From contig JAAOMT010000607.1 in assembly GCA_016748015.1 (NCBI GenBank), positions 323,958 through 387,957 of the forward strand: 64,000 nt of DNA, read 5' to 3'. Below, piece after piece: positions 35,485 to 44,935 of this stretch; within the stretch, counting starts at the first letter, position 1; every line of letters starts with the position of its first letter. The notes under the pieces are model-generated. The model worked only from the letters and a program-made list of their open reading frames with translations, did not search any database and was not told the DNA's origin. The position numbers were made by a program, and so were the translations under genes. Source of the DNA: Geosiphon pyriformis (lineage: Eukaryota; Glomeromycota; Glomeromycetes; Archaeosporales; Geosiphonaceae).

Positions 35485-36012
35485 TTAATCTTTTACTTCT
35501 TTTTTTATGGCTAACATATACTCATCATATGGTGAAATAGAAATTAGTTGATGGGTTGAGATAATTTCTCCTTTGTTAACAATTTCTTTTTCTACTATAT
35601 TAACTGGTACATCTATTCTATTCATTGATCCAAATCTCTGTATCCCTCTTGTTGTAATTCCTAATTCTTCTCTGTTTCCCACTAACACTAACTGGGTTAT
35701 TTTCATCAGAGGTAAGAATATTGCCTGTGCTATCTTTTCATTTGACTCTATAATGTAGGCTTTTTCTGAGTCATTTTGTAGCATGGCAATGATATTTCCT
35801 ATATATTCTGCATCAATTATTCTTTCTCTGATGTTGATTTTTTTTTCCACTAAATTACTTCTAAATGCTAATTGAACCATAATTGTTGCTGAAATTTCCA
35901 AAGCTATTTTGAGATCAATGTATATATGCGAATGTGATTCCAATTTTATGGCTTCTTTTCTTAGATATCTCAAATCAAACCCTGCATCAGTATTATGTAC
36001 ACGTTCTGGCAT
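35485..36012 (-). CDS. Nested element dUTPase domain (open reading frame)
   Basis: 175 codons open from ATG 36010-36012. All five dUTPase motifs are visible: DAGFDL (residues 9-14), RSNL (51-54), IIDAEYIGNI (65-74, with the catalytic Asp), NEKIAQ (91-96) and RGIQRFGSM (122-130). Family role: hydrolyses dUTP to dUMP and pyrophosphate, keeping uracil out of newly made DNA. In the element it is part of the polyprotein, between the Cys-rich linker and the RT. The frame continues past a TAA to 35227 (MFKTEATICKSGEIGLTN...). It is the best preserved of four dUTPase relics here; activity is uncertain because several glycines common in motifs 3 and 5 are changed. Confidence 0.85.
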   Translation of the reverse strand: MPERVHNTDAGFDLRYLRKEAIKLESHSHIYIDLKIALEISATIMVQLAFRSNLVEKKINIRERIIDAEYIGNIIAMLQNDSEKAYIIESNEKIAQAIFLPLMKITQLVLVGNREELGITTRGIQRFGSMNRIDVPVNIVEKEIVNKGEIISTHQLISISPYDEYMLAIKKEVKD

Positions 36013-36108
36013 GATACCTTTATTATTATCACTGAACTATTTTAGTTCCTGTTCCTTGATGAGATTAGGGAGTGCAATATATTGTTCAGAGTTTGAATCA
36101 GAGTCCGA

Positions 36109-37117
36109 TGTTATTGGAGGTTTTTGGTCTCTTTTCTTGAATGTTGTAACTGTCTGTTGGTAATGTTGATTTGCTGTGAATTCACATTCTCAGGAAGTAG
36201 TTGAACCTTCAGTAACTGAATTTATCTTCAAATTATCTTCTATAATTTGAACTGCTGGGCTTATAAGTAGAATGGCCAATTCCTTGCCAGTTACTTTATG
36301 TAGTTACGTTGTAGTAAATATTAACTTTTTCCCAGAAATTACTCGTCTGAAAGCTCACTAAAAATGTGTAGTTACTTTGCTGTAAAAGTCAACTCTTCTA
36401 CAGGAATCTTGTCTGTAGGCTACCTTAATGATTATAATAATAAAATAAAAGAAAAAAAATAAAGAAATATAAAAGAAATTGAATTCTGTCAAGAGAAATG
36501 TTTTCTATCCAGACCTGGAGTCACTAACAGTTTACTAAAATTGGTAGCTAATCAATTTCAAAATGTTAGTTGGGTTTTGGGGATTTTCCAAGTGCAATAA
36601 TTAAAGAATTTGGTTTTTCAAATTATTTGATATTTATTTTTTTTTGTGTGTATAAGAATGGTTCTAAGTGATAAATCTAAAGTAAGATACATTTTTTTGA
36701 AGAGAAAAGCTCTTTTTTTATACAACTTGTTGTAGTACTAGTTTATGAATTTGCACTTTTTCTCTTTGCTCAAATTTCGGCAAACTAAAGATACATTTTG
36801 ATGAACTACAAGTTATTTTGCTGAACTATTGATTAATTTGGGTGAACTATTCATAATTTCAGCAAATTTTCATAAATTTCGGCAAATTTCTTATAAATTT
36901 TGGCGAATTTTAGAATGTTTCAAAGTTCAGAGTATTGTGTAATTTGATCATCCTACTTTTTTTGTTATACTAATTGGATTATTTAATTGAATTGTAATAT
37001 GTGATAATTGATTAAATAATAAATAATAATTTGAAATGATATTAATATGTTAATTTAATTATAGGAATTATAAGGGTAATTTCATGCTAATTAATAGCTG
37101 AAATTCTACTGGTAATA
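36109..37117 (-). repeat. Solo LTR, family Y, about 1009 bp, inserted in the nested element
   Basis: On the minus strand it starts TATTACCAG (TG to TA) and ends CCTCCAATAACA. Flanks are CCGA (36105-36108) and TCGA (37118-37121), a 4-bp duplication with one transition. It sits in the Asn-rich linker before the dUTPase. It shares most of its length with 17230-18149. No coding sequence. Confidence 0.85.
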
Positions 37118-37980
37118 TCGAATTGTTGTTATTTTCATTGTCATATTGAGCAGAGCTAGAACTGGTGTTTTTGTCATTATCATTGTCAGAGTTTGAATCA
37201 GAATTGAAAACTGATTCCAATTCTGATGTGCAGTTGCTTATTGGTTCGTTTTCCTTTGGGATTATATAGATTATGTACAATAGTAAATTGTAAATGAGGT
37301 CACACTTATTACAATATTGGAAGTCACAGAGAATTAAGCAGTGTTGACATAGTCAAGTATTTAACTGTTTTAGACATTGCTCTTGCTCTTCTCTAGTGGG
37401 TGCTAATTCCTGGTAGTGTTCATGGAATTGTTCCAGATCTAGAAGATTTATAACTGGTTCTGGGTTCCAGTCAAGCTCTATGAGTTCTGGTGAGTTGTTT
37501 TTGATTTCTCTAATTTCTTCAGATAATGCTTCTTCTATTTTGGTTATTGCCATTTTTCATATCTCATCATCATTGTGTGGACAACTGTCTAATTGCTGTA
37601 CAGCTTTTCTCCAGACAGCTTTTATTGGTATTTTTTTTTTTAACCCAGTTGCTGATAAGAATCATGTACTAGCATGAAGTATTGCATGTTCCTCTTTGAC
37701 CAGGAATGTTGTTCCACATTTTTTTGTCAAGACAAGATTCATTGTCCTATTTTTTTTGCCATTTTGGTCATCTAAAGCATTCTATAATGCATGCACAGCA
37801 ATAGAATTTGGTTGCTGTTTGGTATTCCTCATTATTGCCACAGCATGCACCTATTGATGACAATTTCTTGCCACAATCAATGCATATCAGCTTTGATTGA
37901 TGATAGCTTGATTGTTGTGATGGTATATATGTATAAGAAGTGTAAATAGCAGTTGGCAGTGGCTCTTCTTCCTTCACTTT
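37118..37980 (-). pseudogene. Nested element Cys-rich segment and linker
   Basis: The first Cys cluster (37977-37768) reads KLICIDCGKKLSSIGACCG then FYCCACII, at least five cysteines spaced as CxxC pairs, like a treble-clef or zinc-ribbon. About 60 residues later a second cluster should hold the LCDHC...YCNEC pair; here it is partly obscured by stops and changes (37353-37280). The Asn/Ser/Asp linker (37068-37280) is split by the family-Y LTR. Confidence 0.55.
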
Positions 37981-38199
37981 TCCTTTCTTTTTCTCTCTTC
38001 TATCTCATTCCCAAGTTGTTAGTTCTTTTGAATTATAATTGGTTTTCCAAGCTTGGTCAGAATTCCAGGTAAGTTCTTTCTTTTGTTTTCTTTTTCCTTG
38101 GTCATTCCATGTTGGTACTAATGGCAATTTGTTGTGCTTGGTGTTAGTCCAGAAAACTTAATATGCTTCCCAGGTAGGTTTTTTTTTCTCTTTCTCGAA

Positions 38200-38760
38200 T
38201 TCAATAAGTGGTGCTGGTGTGGTATTAGTCCTGAAGTAACCACATGTGGCTGGTATTCATATGTGTCTACCATTCTGACTTAGTTAAAGCTCTTGTGTCA
38301 TCCAGTTGAGTATAGCATTAGTTTTGACTAGCCAGTTATTACCAATAAGAGCTTGATACTGAGTGGCTTCCATTACTAGGACTTTGATAAGTATAGTGAT
38401 GTCATTGACTTCAAAGAAAAAGTTATCAATTTTACTAATAGGAGTTTTAGTCACTCTATTGGCTGTAATGATTCTGGCACTAGCAGCACAGTTAACTCAG
38501 TAACCTAATTGATTCATGAATTGCTTAATAATAATAATGCTGCCAGCTGATCCACTATCTAGGATCAGTTTGATGATGTGGCCATCAGCTTTCACATTAG
38601 TATACATGGTGATAATTGGTTTGGTGTCAAGAGCAGCTCTACTGAATAATGGGATTGGTGTGGTTTCCTCGAGTTTGAAAGAAAAAATAGCTGCTAGAGA
38701 TTCATTGTTGGAAATGGTTGCTGGTAGTATATTGTTGATAAGTGGTTGTTGCTGATTGGA
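38200..38760 (-). pseudogene. Nested element aspartic protease
   Basis: KLILDSGSAGSIII with the catalytic Asp GAT at 38557-38559 and the DSG signature intact, followed by ARIITANR, VLVMEATQYQALIGNNWL and the TQEL end. One TAG lies shortly after the active site. It is the only copy in the window keeping the protease Asp. Confidence 0.8.
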
Positions 38761-38999
38761 TTCTCAGGTATTGAGTGAGACGTTTTCTGGAGTTACTAGA
38801 AGACTTAACTAGTTCTAGGAACTTGGGTTTTGAATATATCCAGTCTCTGAACTCTGCTGTTATGATTTTGATGGCTGGTTAGATGAACTGGGAATCAGTT
38901 GGTGAACAATTATTGCTGATTTCCAGTTTTGGATGACTTTTGATTTAAGGTTTCCTGATGTTATCTGAGCTGAGTTTGATGGTGGTGTTTGAACTGCAG

Positions 39000-41000
39000 G
39001 TGTTTAATAAATTATTTGAGACTGCGGTAATTGATATATTACTGGTGGCTGTGGTTGATAAACTGGAGATTGATATATGGATAGTTGATATATTGACTGT
39101 TGTGTTATAAACAGATAAGTTGGTTGATATGGTGCTGGATTGAATTGGTAACTCGGAGTTGGAAACTGGTGATTAGGGTTTTAATATTGATTTCCCAATC
39201 ATTGGTTATCTATTCTTAACCTACAGTCAATCTTTAAATGTCCTTGTTTACCACAATAGTGGCAAACATGCATCTCCTGCTGCCACTGTTAATTGGTCAA
39301 GGATGATAGAAATGATTGATTTTTGAAATAATTAGAGTTTCCCTGATTATTGCGTCATTGTGGAGGTTGATAGATTGCCTGATTGTTAGCTAAGTATCTC
39401 TCTAATTTTTGGTTGATGAAATTACTGAATTGTTTCAACTTAGAATCCAATTCAGATAATTTGTTCATTACTAGATTGATAGCTTGGATGTGGTTAGTTT
39501 TAAGTTCAGCTGCTTCAAAATCTCTGGCGTTTGTAACTGTAGCTTGAAGGTCTGCTGGATGCATTGGGCATATATGCTAAAGGATGCTATTGCATAGACC
39601 TTAAATGAATTGATTTAGGATTTGGGGCACTGTAAAATAATCAGCCTGGATTGCCTGGATTTGACACAGAGTTCTATGAAAGCATCTCAAGTAAGTGGTG
39701 ATGGCTTCAGTCTCTCCCTGTTTGATGGTGATAAAAGTGTTTGCCAATCAATTGATGCTATTATTATTACTGAAGTATTGTAGAAATGCAATCTTAAAGG
39801 CATTAAAATCCTGGGGTTTGTTGGCTAGGTTTTGATATCATACATTGGCAGTATCTTGAAGAAAGTATGGGATGGTTTGCATGACTCTGTTGTCATTCCA
39901 TCCATTGGCTGTGATGGCTTTTTCCATATCATTTAGCCACACTTGGACATTATTCTCTTCGCCAGTAAATTTTTCAAGTTTGGCAATTGGTACATATGCC
40001 ATTTGTTGTTGTTGTTGTGGCTGTTGAAATGGCTGCTATGGTTGTTGAAGTGGTTGAAGTGGTTGTTGGAGAGGTTGTTGAAGTGGATCAATAATTGGTT
40101 CAATTGGTAACTGATTGATGATGATTACTGGAGATAAGTTTTGCTGATTAATTGTTTCAGAGTTTGTAATGTTCGGATTTGGTGGATTTTGAAAATTTGG
40201 AGTTTCAATTTCTGGATTTTCTAAATTTAAATCTTGCTAAGTCTGAAAGTTCAGGGTTTCAATGTTCAAGTTTTCTGGAATTGGGTTTTAGTAAGTAAAT
40301 TCCTGATCTTCGGCTTCTTCTTCTTCTTTCTTTTCTAATTCTGTTATCTTCTAGGAACTCGCGTTTCCAAAATCTGATTAAGATGACAGTAATCGGAATC
40401 TTAATGGTGTTGGCGATTGTGATTTAAATCCTTTAAAATAATTGCTGTAGGTTCCTAGTAATTCTGCTTTCTTTTGTTTATTTTGAAATGGAAGTTATCC
40501 AAATGTTGATGTTGCATGTAATGTTGATACACCTGTTGATGAGATGTTGATAGTGCTTCCTGGTGTGTAATAGTATGATAGATTGATTGGTGATTCAACT
40601 TGGGTTTTCTTCTAAGTAGGTAGTTGTATTTGTTTTGGTGTTATTGCTGGTGTTTACAATCTTCTTTTGCTTTTGTCTGCATAGGTGATAGGGAATTGTT
40701 GTTGTGTATCTTTCAATGGTTTGATTGATTTTCCTAATGATTGGTGCAAAACTATAGTTTTTTGGTAAGCTGGTATGTTGAAATAATTCTGTATAAAAGT
40801 TTTCTCTTGCTGATTTAATGTTAACTATTCCTCCTAAACAGTCTGTGATTTTATTGTTGACATAGAAGTTGAAGGCTGATTCTGCTGGGAAGTAGTTATT
40901 GTTTAATCCTAATTGTTGACTGTACTGTTAAAACAAGAATTTAGCAAATCCTAGATGGTTTGCTCTTATGTTTTCTGGTTTTGTTACTTTTGGATGATTG
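39000..41000 (-). pseudogene. Nested element gag
   Basis: On the minus strand the N-terminus reads HLGFAKFLF, ESAFNFYVNNKI and SFAPIIRKIN. After frame changes in the Gln/Thr-rich linker, the gag domain is nearly intact from about 40000: AYVPIAKLEKFTGEE, VWLNDMEKAITANGW, YFLQDTANVWYQNLA, FHRTLCQIQAIQADYF and ARDFEAAELKTNH. The knuckle CHYCGKQGHLKIDC is at 39223-39264. A Pro/Gln/Tyr-rich tail follows. Stops and frameshifts are fewer than in copies A to C. Confidence 0.85.
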
Positions 41001-41030
41001 TTGTTGGTGCTGATTCTTTGTAGAATTATA

Positions 41031-41047
41031 TTTCACAAGAAGAACCA
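41031..41047 (-). other. Primer-binding site of the nested element
   Basis: On the minus strand, two bases after the LTR comes TGGTTCTTCTTGTGAAA. It differs from the TGGTGCTTTCTGTGAAG of copy C at several positions, although the following bases (ATATAATTCTACA) match. Confidence 0.55.
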
Positions 41048-41049
41048 AA

Positions 41050-41950
41050 TGTTACAGGTGATTATTTGGGGTCTCAGATCAAATAACAAATCTGTAACTT
41101 GGTGCTTGATTGATAGGCTAATGGTAATATTTGAAGGTGTTGTTTATCTAAAGATTTTTGTTGTAGAGTTTTTTGTATAATGGACAGAGATTTAATTAAT
41201 GGTTTTATCTGTAGCTTTTTGAAACTGCAGTTTCATCAAATTTTTTTCTCAGCATGGTGGCCGGTAATCCTTCTGGTAAGCTATTCTCAAATCTATAAGT
41301 ATTCTACCCTTGTTTCATGGATCTTTTACCAGTCTCTATGATGTCTGTATCTCAGTGCTTAATTTTTAATCAATTTAGTAAAAACCAAAGAAATAACAAA
41401 AGAAATAAAAGAAAAATAAAAGAAAAAATAAAGAAACAAGTAAAAGCAATTGCAAGTTAGTATCCTGTCAATAGCCATGATCAAGAGCTATTGTTCTAGT
41501 ATGGTTAAGTATCAATTACTATCAACATAAAGTATTGATAGTGGAGAGTGGAGTTTTAAGATAAAGAATAATTATTTTATTGATATCTGTGAATTGGAAG
41601 ATTGCTTAGATGAAATTTAAACTAAAAGATCTTTAACTAAAGAATTCTGCTTTTTCTACTTTTAACACTACCAATATATATACATAATTGATGTTCTACA
41701 AGATTGCTCACATTCTTGAGCAATGTGCTATGATTTCTTGAGTAATACTTACATTGCTAAGCAATGTGCCCTAATTTTCTAATATTGCTCCACATTGCTG
41801 AGCAATGTGTCATGATTTTTGACATTGCTCCACATTGTTGAGCAATGCACTGTGATTCTTGACATTGCTAAGCAATGTGTTTATGTACTAATTACTTATT
41901 CTCTTATTGGTCTACAATTTTTCTATATCTGTTTCTTTTTATGAGTAACA
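41050..41950 (-). repeat. 5' LTR of the nested minus-strand element
   Basis: 901 bp; on the minus strand it starts TGTTACTCATAAA and ends TCACCTGTAACA. It carries an expanded array of ACATTGCT-(spacer)-AGCAATGT palindromes at about 41697-41890, immediately upstream of the TATATATA box (about 41677-41690). The remainder is nearly identical to 30862-31632 by eye. Confidence 0.9.
41697..41890 (-). repeat. Palindromic tandem array in LTR U3
   Basis: At least four copies of a unit containing ACATTGCT and its complement AGCAATGT separated by 1-6 bases, so each unit can form a hairpin. The spacing between units is about 35-45 bases. The partner LTR has only about two partial units. Confidence 0.75.
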
Positions 41951-42199
41951 TTACACAAGCACAAGCAATATATTGATTACAAGGTGGATTCCAAAACTGA
42001 CCAGAAATACTACTCAATCCAAAAATAAATACAGTTATTACTAATTAAATGGGTAAGATGACTAATGCCCAATTTGAGAAATTACAGATTAAAATAACAC
42101 AAATAATTCTCAAAAAAGAAGTTCAAAATATAATTCAATCTGGAGAATTAGAAAAATTAGAAGATCTTGATGGAACTCAATATTAAAAAAATAAAATAA
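41951..42199 (+). pseudogene. Copy B post-integrase region, right part, and polypurine tract
   Basis: Resumes copy B after the nested element: words equivalent to KLQIKITQIILKKEVQ and LEKLEDLDGTQY end at TAA near 42184, followed by an A-rich purine tract (42185-42199) and the LTR. Confirms the end of the internal region. Confidence 0.65.
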
Positions 42200-43059
42200 T
42201 GTTACTCATAAAATATAGGAATTATATTAATATATAAATTAGCCAATTAAAAATAGACATAGTAAATAGGAAATTCCAGGATTTCTCTCAAAGAAATTGC
42301 AAGATTCCAGAATTATAGAATTCTCATATAAAGAATTGCAGGATTCCAGAATTACAGAATTTTTGTATAAAAAATTGCAAGATTTCAGAATTCCAGAATT
42401 TTTTTTGAGGAATTGCAGAATTCCTGGTGCAAAAAATTGAGAAATTAAGAAATCTCAATTATATATATATAGTAATAACATTAAAAACAAAAAAGACAGA
42501 CATCTGAGTTCTACTTCCTAGTTAGTATTCATATATTTACACTATTAATAAATATACTTATTGATTATATCAATTCAATTGTTCACTATCAATACTTTAT
42601 ATTGATAGTAACCTATACTTAACTATACTGAAACAATAGCTCTTAATCATAGCTATTAATAGAATATTAACATCAATTGCTTTGGCTTTAATTTTTTTAA
42701 TTTTTTTAATTTTTTTTATTTTCTGTTTATTGTTGTATACTAATTGATTGAGAATTAAGTACTGAATTACTAACATTAAGAATTGTCTGGTAAAAGACTC
42801 CAAGCAAGAGAATAAAACATTTGAAATTAAAAATTACTTATCAAAGAATTGCCAGCCACCAAGCCGAGAAAAAAATTGATGGAAATGCAATTCTGAGAGA
42901 CTACTAAAAACAAATATTGAATTTTTGTCCATTATACAAAGAACTTAACCAAACTCTTCAGATACCAAAACCTTCAGGTATCATTAACTATATCTACTAT
43001 TAAGCACCAAGTTATGAATTTGTTATTTAATTTGAGATTCCAAATAATCATCTGTAACA
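42200..43059 (+). repeat. 3' LTR of copy B
   Basis: 860 bp, ends TGTTACTCAT...ATCTGTAACA. An expanded GAATT/GCAGGATTCC palindromic array at about 42270-42440 lies upstream of the TATATATATA box (about 42461). Flank after the LTR is GTGG within a LINE. Confidence 0.9.
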
Positions 43060-43740
43060 GTGGTAAAATAGAGTTGTCTGATCATGTTTTTACTTGTGCT
43101 GGTAATATTGGTTTTTATAAAAACATTTTGGTTAAGATTGCTAAAAAACGAGAGTCACTAGTATGTTTTTTTTGCTTATTTACTTCTGCTATTTTGTGTT
43201 CATTTTTAATGTATTCTTTGAATATGAGTCTGTATACTGCTATTTTCAAAGATTTTGTGCTAAAAAATTAGTATGCTAAAACTGTTTTGGTTTTTGATGA
43301 AGAAAAAAAAACTGTTTTAGTTCTTATTAAATATGTTAAGTTTTTGGTAGAATTGTATTGTACTAAGATGTAACTTATTAAGTTCAAACATAAGGTGAAT
43401 ATAAAAAAGACTAGATTAGTCAAAAATAATAATTTGATTTCAGACTTGTCTTGCTATATAGTGTCTATGTTGTTAGATAGGGTGGTTTATATGCTTAGTA
43501 TTATAAAATTCTTTGCTATTAGTTTTAACAGATGCAAAATGTGCCATTTTTTTTCTGGTTTAAGTGGTGATACTTTTGTTAATATAAACATGTAATATTG
43601 TCTTGTTTAATCTAAGTAGCTGGCTATATATAATATGAGTGTGAACTGTATTTAGTTTGAGCCACTTAGTTTAGGTCTATATACTAAATAACAGTTGGAC
43701 TTTATTCATAAATTTCATAATAATAAAAAATATTAAATAA
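43060..43740 (+). pseudogene. LINE-3 3' fragment (ORF2 C-terminus)
   Basis: Begins in the C-terminal Cys motif (SGKIELSDHVFTC) aligned to CDKIKFSDYVFMC of LINE-2, passes SLYTAIFKDFVLKN and CHFFSGLSGD, and stops at TAA near 43593-43595. The 3' end (TATACTAAATAACAGTTG, then ATAATAATAAAAAA) matches LINE-2. Its 5' part is missing from the window. Confidence 0.8.
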
Positions 43741-44239
43741 ATTATAAATTATTGTTTTAATTTTTAAATATATATTAGCATTTAATATAATTGTTATTTA
43801 TTTTAACAGTTAAATTATTCTAATATATATATATATTATTAAACTTATTTTAACACTATTAAATCTGTATAATTACTGTTAAATAGAAAAAAAACAAATT
43901 ATAAACATTATTTATGTTAAAAAAATTTAATTATTTAGTCAAAAATAAAAAGTCATTTAAGTATTATAAGCAATAATAATATTAATATTTTGGCCAATAA
44001 AACTATTTACTTATTATTATTTTTTTATAATAATTTAAAAAATATTTTTTTTGGCTAATAATATTGTTGTTTTTGTAAATATTTGGTATTTTATTTACAA
44101 TATTACAAAATATTATGTTATGTTTAATAAAAAAACTAGTTCTAATATTAATATAATTATTAATTTAATAATTAAAAATATTAAATAAACTTATACTTTT
44201 TTAATATAATATTTTAATTTTTATATAATATTTAATTTT
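43741..44239. other. AT-rich stretch
   Basis: Almost pure A/T. It may be the upstream part of the LINE-4 ghost, but I cannot read protein signatures in it. Nothing else seen. Confidence 0.3.
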
Positions 44240-44935
44240 ATTAACAAATCTTTAACTAATTTACATCTATATTTAATAAAAACAATTTATAAATAGTTGT
44301 TAATTGTGATTAGAAAATATTTTTATAACAAATATAATCTAAAAGTTATATATCTATATTATAAAAAAATTTACAAATTATTAGAAGTTACTAATAAATA
44401 TTTACTTTTTATTGTTTTTAATTTTACAAATTTTTTTCTTTTATATTTTTGATAATAAGTTGTATACTGTTTTTTACAAGAGATTTATTTTCAAAAATTA
44501 ATTTGTAAAAACAGTTTTAATCTTTGGGAATATTAAAAATATTATTTTAGTTTTAATTAATTTTATGTAATAATTAATTATAGTTTACAAAGACAAAATA
44601 TAACTGTATTAAATCAAATATAAAGCTATTATAAAAAAGAGTAGTTTAATTAATAATACTAAAATAATATTATATAGTTTATATAATTTATTATATAAGT
44701 TTTTACTTAATATAATATATATATTTAAAACTTTTGTAAGTTTTAATTTATATAAATAATGTTTATTTTTTTTGATTTATGTATATAAATATATAATATA
44801 ATCTTAATTTAAATAATTAATTACATGTAGTAAATATATAAATTATATTTAAATAAAAATATTTAATCTGTTTTTATATATTAAATAATAATTAAACTAT
44901 ATGTTAATTAATTTAATAATAAAAAACTTTTTAAC
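44240..44935 (+). pseudogene. LINE-4 ghost: extremely AT-rich ORF2 C-terminus and 3' end
   Basis: In three frames joined by indels one can still read LIKTIYK, VIRKYFYNKYN (LINE-2 has VVRKRLYDKYY), LYTVFYKRFIF (LINE-3 SLYTAIFKDFVL) and VKTVLIF. The 3' end TATATTAAATAATAATTAAAC near 44875 and AATAATAAAAAAC matches the LINE tail. Nearly every C and G is replaced, so this is an old copy. Confidence 0.6.

Larger units (their letters stand above)
30862..41950 (-). mobile_element. Complete nested Ty3/gypsy dUTPase element, best preserved copy
   Basis: Minus-strand element inserted into copy B, with both LTRs (left 30862-31632, right 41050-41950) and a 4-bp duplication CTAC/TTAC (30858-30861 and 41951-41954, one transition). 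Removing it rejoins copy B in register with copy A. It contains a family-Y solo LTR (36109-37117). It keeps the protease Asp (38557-38559), the YLDD box (34579-34590), dUTPase motifs including the motif 3 Asp, and a clean CCHC knuckle, although stops and frameshifts still break the polyprotein. As the insertion within B it is younger than B. Confidence 0.9.
22046..43059 (+). mobile_element. Ty3/gypsy dUTPase element copy B, split by a nested minus-strand element
   Basis: Plus-strand element with 5' LTR 22046-22859 and 3' LTR 42200-43059. Removing the nested 30862-41950 element leaves about 9.9 kb in the order gag, protease, Cys-rich, dUTPase, RT, RNase H, integrase, post-integrase. Stops and frameshifts are abundant. 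The bases flanking the two LTRs (left CCAT, right GTGG) do not match, and the flanking sequences belong to different elements (an LTR on the left, a LINE on the right), so the two ends may not come from one insertion. Confidence 0.85.

Noticed and set aside
41697-41890. CRISPR-like array
   Set aside because: Units are palindromic and degenerate, spacers are short and related, and it lies in an LTR with a partner copy. This is an LTR U3 minisatellite.
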